Shown: positions 1 to 12,011 of the stretch, one piece after another
Position numbering within the stretch: the first letter of the stretch is position 1
Layout: the number at the start of each line of letters is the position of its first letter
Source: Membranipora membranacea
Taxonomy: Eukaryota > Bryozoa > Gymnolaemata > Cheilostomatida > Membraniporidae
Direction of reading: 5' to 3'
NCBI GenBank assembly: GCA_914767715.1
Contig: OU612069.1
Location: 15,313,387 to 15,377,386, forward strand
Length of the DNA stretch: 64,000 bases
The notes under the pieces: generated by a model
Seen by the model: only the letters and a program-made list of their open reading frames with translations
What the model was told of the DNA's origin: nothing
The model's database searches: none
Position numbers and translations under genes: made by a program

Positions 1-120
1 ATCTCTTATACTAATACTTATACTAATACTAACACTAATTACTTTTATTAATACTAATATAAACAGTAATATTATACTATACCACTACCAGTACTACTAA
101 TTACTATTAACATTTAAGCA
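1..120. repeat. Degenerate ACTAAT-type simple repeat
   Basis: Irregular repetition of actaat/acttat units. It matches the short-repeat tract next to the same exon in copy B (near 29935-30240), so it belongs to the duplicated block; copy B has in addition a large CCGATA expansion that is absent here. Confidence 0.7.
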
Positions 121-1012
121 CTATTTTTTTATTTTTGTCCCTCACCTGGTAAATGTTGCCTTCGTTAAACTCGTTCTCCTTACCCTGGTAAAGTTGTCCC
201 ATGACAAATTTACCACCTCCTTCTATAGCCTTACCCTTACTGAGGGTCTGTGCAGTCTGTCTCCAGACATGGCACCTCTACCCCTGCTACAGTATGCTCT
301 CCACTTACCTAAGGTAATAACAAGGTAAATAACAATGTGAGGTTATGTGTACCTAGCCAAGATTGTGTGGTAGTAGCCCAGTACCAGGTAAGCTGACAAT
401 GAGATTTGTTGCCAATATTTCTATTTGCTCAACCTCAGTATACAGTGAAAACTATTTCATGTACGCGTTTGTCCATTTAGCAGCTAGATGTTTGTGGGAT
501 ACTTTGACCTCACATTCATAAAGTTTATATAAGGAAAAGATTTCCAGAGAATCTATTGTTTTTAAATGAGCAATGTACCCTCTAATCATTCATCCAGTTT
601 TTAGATTTAAGGTTGGCAGATATATGTCAGTAACAAATTGGAGAGAGGGGTAACAAAAATTCATATACCTGCAAACATGAATTATTTAAAATGGTTGAGA
701 AAGCTTTGACTGTAAAGACAGCTTACACTTGAACCTCAAAATCATTACGAGCATATTGGATATAGCAGCATAAGTTAGGTGCCTCCACAGTACCTCCTCA
801 AAGATCGCTGGAGGCGCCACTAGAGCCGAGTACTGTGAAAATAACCAGGATGAGGCAGTTTATGGCAAATATGTTCAAGGATCAGTCTTACAGGAAGGTG
901 GATATATTACCCAAGTAAATCAAATATTGTGAGTTCATAGGGCAAATAAAAGTAATATAAAAATGAAAATTGTTGAAAAAAGCAATTATTTTTTGTGTGA
1001 TTATTTGAGAAA

Positions 1013-1074
1013 GGATCATAGTGGATCATAGTGGACAGGGGGAGGCAATAAATCACTATGATCCACTATGATCC
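1013..1074. repeat. Perfect 21-bp hairpin in copy A intron
   Basis: Two 21-bp arms (1013-1033 and 1054-1074) are exact reverse complements, each made of a doubled ggatcatagt-like unit, with a 20-base loop. Likely a small foldback repeat; no coding sign. Confidence 0.75.
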
Positions 1075-2339
1075 AAATTTTCAGACTTTGCAGCAGTTTT
1101 ACTGCAATAAGGTACACAGGCTGTTTTATTTATATGCCGTGATGACTTTTCAGCCTTAGATCTTTAAAACCATACCAAACATGGCCTAGTAGGACTGTCA
1201 CTTTAACAGTGATTGGCTAGTTGGAGGGACAGAGCCAATGCCAGGTCATATGGTCCTTTCCTGAACTCATTTGATACTATAATGAAAGTGAAAATAATTT
1301 AGTTTCATTCAATAAATACTTTCGGTCACCTGGTTTTGGCTCTCTTCCACCTAACAGCCAATCATATCATAGATAACATATTAAAAAATATTTTCACTCT
1401 GTTTGGCTGGTGGGCAGGTGAGAGCTAATGGCAGGTGGAAAGTACATCAAGTACCAGAATATAACTTTCATCATAACTCAATAGGTACTTTCTGTGACCT
1501 GGACTTGGATCTCTTTCCACCCAACAGTTAATCATATCAGAGCGAACACCTTGGCCAGGCCGTTCACTACTTACCATCGCTAGCCCTCCACGTCATACAG
1601 ATATTCTGCCATGAGTCGTCAGTAGCATCAACACCAGTCAGCCAGTCAAGGTTATTCACCTGCAACATCTGCTCTGGGAAGGCTCTGATGTTGAATAAAC
1701 CTTCCTTACCAGGTTTAGCTACAAAACAAACCGATGCCTATTGTACAGCTTTTGGCGGTTCTTTATAATTTGAGGAAGATATTGACAATGCCTTCTCCAA
1801 GGCGGCAGTAACCACAATATTTAATTAATGCTATGAACTGTATATCATGTTTTACATTCATTTTAGATTTGGTGAAAGGTGAACAAATTTTGGATTTGGA
1901 TCTATTTTCATTTAACGATGGGTATAATAATGAAACGCAATAAAATTAGCGAAGAGGACCCATAGGTGCAATAGGAGTGCAAGTCGAGGCGCTGATGCTG
2001 GGACGAATTGATTTTGATGGGTCCCACAAAATAAAATGTCGGCATTGGTGTATCCATTATATTGCTGACCAGACACAACGTAATGACGTAACTCACCGTA
2101 AGAGATGATAGTACCATAGTGAGACTGCAGGCCTTTATCATTACTCTTCATTGAGAATTTGACAGTCAGCTCATTCATTGCGGATATTGGAGAGGCCGGG
2201 TTGTACTCTACATAATCCTCAATGGTGTTAGTCAACATGTTCAGGTAGAAGCAGTCGGATAGCTCTGGGATAAAAAGAAATATCGGTAAATTAGCAAGAC
2301 ATAACAGGTGCAGAAATATTTTGAAATTCGCTGGTGGAC

Positions 2340-4000
2340 AGTGTAATGAAGAGACTAAATGGGTTTGATGAGTCCCCCATCTTCTAACAAGAACCAAACT
2401 GAAACAGATCTCATCTCTAAACCACAAGGCGTAGCAAGCATTATGTGGATGGTTCTTCCTCCGCCGGCTGGCAACCCGGGATGACCAAAGTGTTGTTGAT
2501 TCAAACTAACTGGTCAAACAGCATTGTAAACACAACCAAACAGGTATTAAAGATGTTCAAAAGCAGAAACTGAGAATAGCTAAACATTTTAAATGAAACT
2601 AAAAAGTATTTATCAGCGAGAGTTTTGTACGGACACATTAGAGATGACTTAATGTTAGCTAGCACCAAAGTTCACCATCTGAAGTGGGAGTTTAAATAAA
2701 GCATAAAGCACCTCATCCGCTTGTGCATATTTTCTACCTAATAAATTCCAAAAAACAGGCCTAAAGACAGCTCATTACAAACTTCAAAACTAGAATAACA
2801 ACTATCCATTATCAACTACAAACACTCTAGCCAAGATTCAAACAGATAAGCACATATTCAGAATCCACTGGCCACTCTACTAATCAATGGAGCTTGAATG
2901 ACCTCATTACTTTTGTAAGGTCAGGCAAAATTATTCTCTTGAAATTATCCTGCTTAGATGATTCTGAAATCATAATTCTCATTTTATTTCACATGCGACA
3001 ATATTGGTTCATCCATATTTTTCATTCATTCATAACCACGATTATTATGATTTCAAAATCATAATTATAGCGAAGAAACTTTTCAGTGAACAGCAAGACA
3101 AGAAAAACTCTAACGATTAGCATGTTCTTGTTGTTGCGTTGGCTAACACCAAAGTTCACTATCTGAAGTGGGAGTTTAAATAAAGCAAAAAGCACCTCAT
3201 CTGCTTGTGCATATTTTCTACCTAATAAATTCCAGAACAGGCCTTTAAACAGCTCATAACTTGTGTAAGGTCAGGCAAAATTATTCTCTTGAAAATATCT
3301 TGCTTAGATGATTCTGAAATCATAATTATCATCAACATTTTACTTCACATGCGACAATATCGGTTCATCCATATTTTCATTCATTCATAATCACTATTAT
3401 TATGATTTCAAAATCATAATTATAGCGAAGAAACTTTTCAGTGAACAGCAAGACAAGAAAAACTCTAACGATTAGCATGTTCTTGTTGTTGCGTTACAGG
3501 CATTGAGGTTTTATCAAGACAGTATGGTTGGCATTGTCGGTTAGCTTTTGCAGCGTGGTTGTATAATAATCCACTCTACTGATCACTCTTGCTTGAATGA
3601 TGTTATCACTTGTGACCTTATCAGGTCAAAGTATGTGATGAAGCGATTAAATTGGCTTGATGAGTTCACCCATCTTCTAATTAGAACCAACCTGAAACAG
3701 ATATATTCTCTAATCCACAAGGAGTAGCAAGCATTATGTGGTTGGGTCTTCCTCCGCCGGCTGGCAACCTGGGATGACCAAAGTGTTGTTGATTCAAACT
3801 AACAGGTCAAACAGCATTGTAAAGACAATCAAATATAATATATTAAAGATGTTCAAAAGCAGAAACCGACAATAGCTAATCATATTATATGAAACTAAAA
3901 CGTAATTATCAGCAAGAGTTTTGTACGGACACATTAGGAAGGACTTAATGTTAGCTAGCACCAAAGTTCACCATCTGAAGTGGGAGTTAAAATGAAGTAA
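2340..4000. repeat. Nested duplicated blocks in copy A intron
   Basis: Within one intron of copy A, the block around 2440-2700 recurs at about 3745-3990 (both contain ggctggcaacc and the tail caccaaagttcacc), and the block 2665-3140 recurs in shortened form at 3145-3500. Copy B has a much shorter intron here, so the expansion is specific to copy A. Part of it (2920-3010, 3260-3350) is a dispersed repeat that recurs inverted near 24040-24120. Confidence 0.7.
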
Positions 4001-5242
4001 AGAGTATCTAGCAATAAATTTCACTATATCTAGCCAGTGTGAAATTTGCCTCTTGCTAGTAATTTAAACCTCTAGTGTAAGTGGAACTCGAATCGGGTAT
4101 ATATATGTCAAAACCCAATTACCTGAGTTTTAACTCAATCACGTGATGAATACTGTTAATCGGCAGCAATTTACAGTATATGACGGCCATATTGGATTTC
4201 GGTTCGTGACTCACTTGTTGTACAGGTCTTTCCTCCCCAGTTGTTAGTACAAGTACAGTTGTAATTGCTCACTCTATCTGTACATATGCCTGAATTCTGG
4301 CAAGGTCTACGGGAGCCCTCATTTATGTTAGTCGCACACCTGGAGCCGACAAATCCGGCCGCACATTTACATGTGTATGTGTTCACTCCATCCACACATT
4401 GAGCACCTGTTATAATACACCAACGGAAAACATGAGAATGAAGTTATCTTATGCGTAGGTTTTCAGTTTGGTAAGGTAAAGGTAAGCTATTACTTTTACA
4501 AAAATGGTAAGCTATTGATTTATCAACAAAGATAAGCTAACGGTTTTAGAAAATTTATATGCTAATGGTTTTAGACATTGGTAAGCTACAAGTTTTGCTT
4601 GTTGTTGACATATATAATTATTCCTTGCTAGCTTCAGAAAACTTAAGCCAATGTATTGGCTCTGATTGGCTGGTAGTAGTCACAGCCACGCATTGGCTGG
4701 GAACAATATTTCCTGTGTATGCGTTGAACAGAACTTTATGAATACCTACCATTGAGACATTGGTTATTCTGGCAGTCATCTATATTTGCTGTGCATTGCT
4801 CCCCTCTGAAACCCTTGGCGCATTGGCACTTGAATCCATTGGTTTGATCGATACATGTACCACCGTTTTCACAGATCCCAGGGCTGCAGTCATCCTGGTT
4901 GATCTGCGGGAATGAGAAAGAAAATAATTAAGAACCAAGAAAACTCATCATCAGTTGGAGATATTTGTTTATGAAATTATTTACCATTGCTTAATTTTTA
5001 TTCTCCTGGTAAAATTTTATAACTACTACATCAACCATTCAAGAAAGCTACTCCAAAGCTGTTAGTCATTTACTATATTGGAAAACAAGACGCAATCTGG
5101 CTTTCAAGGTTGGCGTATGGGGCTCATGGCGTTACCTATTAAGGCATGATTGCAATGAAACTTTGGTCTGGCTTCAAATTTGTCTTCACAAAATACAGAA
5201 TAGTGGGAGTAAGCTGAATAATAAGTATAATCTCAATCGTCC

Positions 5243-5560
5243 TTCAAATTGATGGGGCGCCCTGCTTATTTTACTGAAGATTGAAGATTCGGTGTTTAAA
5301 AGTTGAAGAAAATATTTGGTCAGTTCGAATGAAAACTGAAGAGAAGATTTCGTCGTTTCGTGTCAAATTGAAGAGATGAGCACCTTCATTTACTATTTGC
5401 CCAATGTTGACTTAGTTTTCCATGTTTGGGTTCAGTTTTATGTCAATACAATCAGTTGATTTGAAGAACTTATAAATATGACAGTTTTAAAAATGAGGAT
5501 TGCTCTATTTTTCTGCGAAGAAATTGAAGACAGTTTTGTGTGCAGGGAGCCCCATTGATG
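5243..5560. repeat. Foldback element with ggggcgccctgc-type ends
   Basis: The ends gatggggcgccctgc and gcagggagccccat are imperfect inverted repeats. A shorter internally deleted version lies in the homologous intron of copy B (about 33625-33766), so the element predates the duplication. No reading frame of note inside. Confidence 0.45.
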
Positions 5561-5904
5561 ATAACGCTATCGTAATCTTACCCCACAATCCTTTCCTCCA
5601 AATTCAGCTTGACATGAGCACTCATAGTCGTCATTAAGGTCGATACATTGTCCGCTGTTCCGACACGGGTATATCTTACACTCGTTGATGTTCAGGTTAC
5701 ACAGCTTGCCTTTAAAGCCTGGTGGGCAGCTGCACTTGAAACTGTGGACAAGTAAGAGTTCACATAATTGAGAAGTCATTAGTATAAACATGTGTAAGAA
5801 GGCAATGTATTGGCTGTGATTGGTTTGTTTCCATCAGCCAATCAAATCAGACATAACATATTGGCTATGTATAAGCTAAATATATAAGTAAATTCATAGG
5901 TATA

Positions 5905-6902
5905 TCATACTTGCCAAGTCTCCCGATTTGGGCGTGACCCTCCAGATTTTTACACCCACCTCCCACTTTTTGTAAATCTCACTATTTCCTCCAGATTTTA
6001 GAGAAAACAGTCCAATCGCAATTTTTTGATAGTTATCCAAGCACATGTTGTTGTTGACTAGTTACTGTTAAGGTCTTTTCACACAACAATGAAAGGAATT
6101 ATCAAATTAAACAATCCTAACAAATTTACCTGTTCTGTTAAGATTCAGCCTATTATTGTAAATGACCAATAGCATCCTCTCATAACTCACAACACTGACT
6201 GTCATTGGTCACAATATAAAGTAGCTAGTCAAGTGCATACCTTTAGTTTCCATTTCCTTTCAGATCACACATTTTTTAGTATCAATTTTGTACTGTCTAC
6301 TCTAGTGAAGGAAAATAGAAACCTAACAATTCCGAAGGTAGGTCCACTGCAATTTAAGAAAGCTCGGACCAAAGACTTTGAAACATATTTAATGTTAGTC
6401 AAACAAAAATATAGTACCTTATCTGGATTCTCACTGTCTGTGACTGAGCACATTTTCAGACCTTGATGATGCATGGGCACTTGTAGCCTGTCTTGACAGG
6501 CAAAGGCCCCTGGGACTTAGATGTCTCTAATCTGCCGATGGGGTGTTTGATACTGGACATTGAAAATGTAAAGGCATGTATGTAAGAGCCCCAGGGGCCC
6601 ATGGATTGATTGCAATTGTTTAAAGTGTATTTCACCTCAGTTTGATATTTTAGTTCTAGTACAAAAATGAAATTATTTGGGGTCAAATATACCTTTTTAG
6701 CCCTTCCTAGTGGCTGGAAATGCTCTCAGAGCTTCTGCAGACAGGGCTCCGCCCCGTACCCTGTTGGGGGGCTCACACCGCCGCCCAAACTCCCAGGTGG
6801 GTGACTCGGGTGCTTCGCACCCTCGAAGCACCACGTTGTGGTGCAGTATCGCCGTAAAATGGAATCTCCCTATTTTGTATATAGATTAATTGGCAAGTAT
6901 GA
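5905..6902. mobile_element. Non-autonomous DNA transposon in copy A
   Basis: A 998-bp insertion present in copy A and absent from the matching intron of copy B (near 34112). Its ends are perfect 13-bp terminal inverted repeats, TCATACTTGCCAA at 5905-5917 and its complement at 6890-6902, flanked by GGTAT-like sequence on both sides (5899-5903, 6903-6907) that may be a target-site duplication. No transposase frame is visible, so it is a deletion derivative or MITE-type element. The GC-rich right end (about 6720-6840) differs in composition from its surroundings. The superfamily is not assigned. Confidence 0.7.
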
Positions 6903-7574
6903 GGTATGTAGTTTAAGAGGTTAGCTGTAAATAGATTAACCCTTTGTGGATGCATGCAGATTGAAACTGAGTTATATGTTCACTTATCTCAAACAAACGA
7001 TAAACAAGATACACAAATCTAGGTAGGTGCCAATTCAAAAATATTATATGCACACCTAGAGTTTCATTGAACCTTTTTTTCCAACATGCAATCGTATTAT
7101 TCGATGTTTTGAATAAGAAAAGATCAGAATCCTGCACAAAATATATCCTTATCGTCACCTGTCCCTCCACTGAAAACAGCAAGGTAACCACAAACTTGTG
7201 AAAACTATATCATAGGTGGTATGACATTCCCAAGCTAAACAATGCGGTGATCAATTGAACTGTGAACTGCTATCATAAAAGTCCTTGGTTCCTTACTATC
7301 ACTTACTCATTAACAAGGTCGGTACAAGTCGCCCCGCTCCAACATGGTTTACTAGCGCACTCATCCATGTTCCTCTCACACATCTTGCCGTCCCAGCCGG
7401 GAGCACATTTACAGATGAACCTGTTTGTACCGTCAATGCATTGTCCTCCATTCGTTTATCACTGATGTAGATAAAACAGACAATTGTCAGTTGGCAGTTG
7501 GCTTTCAGAGTGAGAGGTTGTGTTTTCACCTTCTCTCTAATCCCTCACTAGGATTATTAAGCCCTACTAACATA

Positions 7575-10500
7575 ATGGCGCAGTTATTGCAGCCTTTGTT
7601 TATACTGTTGCTACTCATATTCACCCTCATATATCATCCAAGAGGTGTGTCGAGTCTAGTATATGCTGACTACAATTCTCTAGTGGATTATAAAAACTCT
7701 TTAAATAAAGACATCATCGCTGCTATTTGGAAATCGGACTATAAAAAACTCGTTAAAAATATAGATCCTGGATTATTACGATCTAGAAAGCGAGGTAAGC
7801 GTGCTGGTGTTCGACTTAAACATAGCCTCGGGAACGGTAAAGTACCACTACCTGCAATAGTGCTCACCAACGGTCAATCAATACTTAAAAAACTAGATGA
7901 ACTCCATGGATTATTATATACTAAACGACTGCAGAACCAATCTCAACTAATATGTATCACTGAATCTTGGTTAAAACCGGATATCACCAAGGACCGTACT
8001 GAACTAGATGGATACGATCAATTCCGTAATGACAGAACTCTAGAAGAAAGTGGTAAATCTCAAGGGGGTGGCATTTTGGTTTACATCGATAGAAAGTGGT
8101 CCACAAACAATCAAATTATCCACAACTACACTGATAAAAACTGTGAATTATTAACTGTCAAATCTCGTCCATACTGGCTACCTCGTGAGTTCACTTCCAT
8201 CATATCTGTATCGTGCTATGCCCCATTCACTGGAAATTCTCGACTTAAACAAGACGCAACAAACACTGCTAAATGCATCACATCACATGTTAATCAACTT
8301 GAAAGGAAATACCCTAATTCTTGTATTCTTGTAATGGGAGATTTCAACCAGCTTAAATTTCGACTAAATGGATATTATCAAACTGTCACCAAACCGACCA
8401 GAGGAACCAAGACACTCGACAAATGCTATACAAGGATCAAGGGTGCCTACAGTCAATGTCATCAATTAGCCCATCTGGGCAGCTCTGACCATTACATTAT
8501 GCATCTCGTGCCATCCTATAAACCTTTGTCTAAATTAAAACCTACGTTTACAACTCGCAGAACATTCTCCGACAGTAATGTCGATAATCTTCAAGCATGC
8601 TTAGATACCACACTTTGGGACAATCTCACAGATGCCAATGACAACATCAACCAGCGGACTGAAACGATAACTGACTACATTAATTTCTGCACAGACCTAT
8701 GCATACCACCAAAGGAAGTTAAAAAATATGCCAACAAAAAGCCGTGGATTACAAAGCGCATTCTGGATATGATAGATGAGAAACATGACGCCCACAAAAA
8801 TGGAAATAAAAACTCTACCATAAACTCAAAAAGCAAGTCTCAAAAGAAAATAAAAAAGCCAGAGAAGAATATTCCCTAAAAATCCAACAACATTTAGCCA
8901 GTGATCCTGCAAACGCTTGGAACGACATTAAAAAAATTAGCGGACTTCCAACCAGCAACTCCAAGTCACAACCAGATATTAACTTCCAACCCGAAGAACT
9001 CAACAACTTCTTTGCCAGATTTGAGAAACAAGACACTCAGCCACCACAACCTGCTTACGAAAACCTAACTGCTCCTCCCTGCATAATAGATGAAAAATCA
9101 GTTCTGATACAACTCAAACGCCTCAACTCTAGAAAGGGTGCTGGACCTGATGGTCTGATACCAAGAGCATTAAAACTCTGTGCTGACCAACTAGCGCCTG
9201 TAATTACGGATATATTCAACTTCTCTCTAGACTCTCAAACAACTCCTAATATATGGAAATCGGCCACCATCAAACCACTGCCAAAAACTGACAAGCCAAA
9301 TCAACTTAAACACTTCCGACCAATAGCCCTGACAAGCTGCTTATGTAAAACAATGGAACGTCTGCTGAAAAGCTATATAGTTAAAGTGCAACCAAGGTTT
9401 CAAACAACTTCTCATTGATGGCCATTGATTAATAGCAGATTGCACCTTCTGCATGGGGAAAAAGACAAAATATAATTCGGATGATTATTCAGCCAGAATT
9501 CTTGTGAAACATTTCTTCCATCAGGTACTCAAACTCAGCTAAAAGAGAATACCACATAGCAGTTTCCTGTTCCTGTTATTATTTAGCCTGTGCTCTATAA
9601 TTATTACAGCAAAGTCTTGGAACCTCCCCTAAACTGAAGTGTTACCCTGCTTAGAGTCAGCAACTACTTTGAGTTTTGCATCGCGTAATGCACAAAGCTG
9701 ATGCTGCCCAGCACATTATTTGCTACCCATTAATGCATTGCTGCGAAACCTTGGTTGCCCTTTAAAAACACTCCTCTCGACAATCACCAATTTGCCTACC
9801 GAGCTAAAAGATCAACCCAGGATGCAGTATTATGCCTTATTACCACAATAACTAGTTACATAGACCTTCAAGCTGCCAACTATGCAAGATGCCTATTTCT
9901 CGACTTCTCGTCTGCATTTAACACCATCAGTGTCAGTAATCTCCTCACAGAACTGCAACATCTAGACTCCAGAGTTACCAACTGGGTGTCGAGTTTCCTG
10001 ACAGGCAGAACACAAAGAACAATAGTAAACAATATTCTCTCAACATCAATCACCACCAACACAGGAACACCTCAGGGTTCTGTCCTCAGTCCTCTATTAT
10101 TCTCAGTGTATACAAATAGGATTAGGTCAGAACAGAGCAATATAACTATTTTAAAATATGCTGATGACACTTGTATTGTTGGTTGCATCTCTGATAATAA
10201 TGACTTGTCTAATTATTTTAATGAGATCAATAGAATCTCTGGTCTATGCAAAGAACTCGACTTATTACTTAATCCTTCTAAAACCCAAGAGATGCTTTTC
10301 TCCACTAAGAGAGATAAACCTGACAGTCCTACTCTCGAATTAAATGGTGTAAATATAGATTTTTGTGACAATGTTAAATATTTGGGAGTTCTCTTTGATA
10401 ACAAATTACGTTTCGAAGATCATGTCAATAATGTTGTATCCAAAGCAAATCAGAGAATGTTTGTCATCAGAACCTTTAATTATCAGAGTACAAAGCCTTT

Positions 10501-10834
10501 AGCCTGCATGTTATTTAAAAGTTTTATTGTATCCATTCTAACCTACTGCCTACCTATTTTGTTCACTAGTATTTATTCACGAGACAAGAAAGCTCTGAGA
10601 AAGTTTTTTAAGCAAGGCGACAGACTAGGTCTTGATATTGGGGACCTAGATTCAGTCATATCAAAACATACAAAGAACCTGGCCCTGCAGATAATACATG
10701 ATGACGAACATTTTTTAAACAATTTTCTTGAGAAACTCCCCTCAGGCAGATATCGCAGCCTTAAATACAGAACTGCCTGGGGTAAAGACTCATTCCTCAG
10801 ACACTTGATTTTGATATTGCAAGATATTTTTTAA
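7575..10834 (+). pseudogene. LINE ORF: AP endonuclease + reverse transcriptase, broken
   Basis: Starts at the ATG at 7575, with a hydrophobic N-terminal stretch followed by a basic RKRGKRAG segment. Apurinic-type endonuclease motifs follow: ITESWL, GGGILVYI, VMGDFN and SSDHYIM. Near 8800-8815 an A-rich run has a frameshift; the frame used first stops at 8879, while the correct continuation reads on to 9384. The RT domain shows KGAGPDG, FRPIAL, FLDFSSAFN, GTPQGSVLSPLLF, the YADD catalytic box (about 10160) and KYLGVLFD. Between 9385 and 9761 a MITE interrupts the RT just before the AYR motif. The frame ends at 10834. The frameshift and the insert mean it cannot make a full enzyme as it stands. 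Confidence 0.9.
9385..9761. mobile_element. 377-bp MITE with TTAA target duplication
   Basis: Ends are 17-bp inverted repeats, AGTGCAACCAAGGTTTC at 9385-9401 and the complement at 9745-9761 with one mismatch. Each side is flanked by TTAA (9381-9384 and 9762-9765). Removing the element plus one TTAA takes out 381 bp and leaves the surrounding reverse transcriptase frame continuous, which confirms the borders. TTAA targets are characteristic of piggyBac-type elements, and no transposase frame is present, so this is a non-autonomous relative or another TTAA-specific MITE. Confidence 0.85.
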
Positions 10835-12011
10835 TCCACTAGAAGTCAGACTTTACTTTACTCATTTTGTTTATGTTTCTTTTTGGTATTCCTTACTCAT
10901 GTAACAGTATAAACACTCAATCTCGCAGCATACCTAATGTTTGTGACAAAATAAACCAACCAACCAATAATGTGACCGCTTACACGACATTCACTTTAAT
11001 TAAAAAAACATGCAAAGTGACAGGATTGGATTGAAGCCTCGCTTCAGCTTCAGAAGGTTTAGTCGGGGTCCTATTTGCCTATATAAGTATCGTACATGAA
11101 AGTATAAGCTATGATAATACCCAAGCGAGAAGTTGTGCCATTCCATTATCAAGCAAGAACGAAAACTTGCCAATCCAGTACTTTAATTACTTTCGCAAAT
11201 TGCAACTGATTCCCTTAGATGCGAAGCCAATTGTTCATATCTCACTTATCTCTGCGAGCCACCAAACTCTTGCTACCGCCAATTTTCTCAGGAATTCCAG
11301 GTCATTGCATTCTAATACATTCTTGAACACTTCCCATTAAATCACATTCTACCCATCGACACATTGAGAGCTCTGAGTTGAGCCCATAGCTAGTGTAGAT
11401 TTTCCTGAAGCACATTTGAGGCACTGTCTCTGTCCGATGGATGGCTGATATTGATTCAGCGGACACTTCTGGCAAGGTGATAAACCGTTGTGTGAGAGAT
11501 ATCCTGGTCTGCATTGAGCTGAACGCGGAAAAAAGGAAACACTCAACTCAATATTTGAACAAAGCTAGCAATGAGGTAGTGTTTTTCGGAGTTATCTCCA
11601 TTGATCATTTACAGATGAGACCATAGTTTTGCAAAGACTTTTGCCAGACCAAAAAGTGTGATCTGCTCCAATGAAGCATATATGAAAAAGTGCAAATTCA
11701 TGGTCTCATCTGCTCAGCGCCCCCTATAATAAAGGACAACTCCTCACACAACCCCATTATGAACAAAGTCACGCAACTGTTGGGACTTGCATGTTTACAT
11801 ATAAATAATTATGGAAATTGACATTAGGGAGAGGAATATGTTGTAGTTCCAACCATCATTTACTCGATAACATCCGGTCGAAACAAAGAGATTTAACATC
11901 TATATATCAAGACCTATTATCAGTGAGGCCTAAATTTGATTGCAAGACCTTGTAAACTTACAACGCTATAGATGATTCACTTACGTTGACAGTAGGATAA
12001 AGTCTCAGAAC

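Larger units (their letters stand above)
7492..10970 (+). mobile_element. CR1/L2-like non-LTR retrotransposon (LINE)
   Basis: Inserted into an intron of copy A; copy B aligns directly across both junctions (near 34640). The element carries an endonuclease plus reverse transcriptase frame (see 7575-10834), a short 3' UTR with an AATAAA motif and a short (CCAA)n tail near 10950-10965, typical of CR1/L2-type LINEs that end in microsatellite-like repeats rather than poly(A). The opposite orientation to the host pseudogene and the absence from copy B date it after the duplication. Clade assignment is by motif resemblance only. The 5' boundary is set by loss of alignment with copy B and may be a few bases off. 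Confidence 0.85.
146..12011 (-). pseudogene. Truncated SVEP1-like pseudogene (copy A)
   Basis: A direct-orientation duplicate of the 3' part of the SVEP1-like gene at 29400-52598, covering the equivalents of exons 22 (partial) to 30. Exons align at 11985-12011 (fragment), 11357-11518 (GCC2/GCC3), 7307-7461 (EGF), 5582-5741 (EGF), 4750-4903 (EGF), 4215-4406 (EGF), 2097-2264, 1575-1718 and 146-308 (pentraxin). Most retain the exact exon length of copy B. Damage seen: the 7307-7461 exon lacks 23 bp present in copy B, shifting frame; the donor of the 11357 exon is AT instead of GT; a conserved EGF cysteine reads Gly near 4317; the 146-308 exon is 13 bp shorter and runs into a stop. Homology ends near 12011 inside exon 22, so the 5' half including the signal peptide is missing. 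The last pentraxin exon would lie left of the window. A DNA element (5905-6902) and a LINE (7492-10970) inserted after duplication. Confidence 0.9.
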
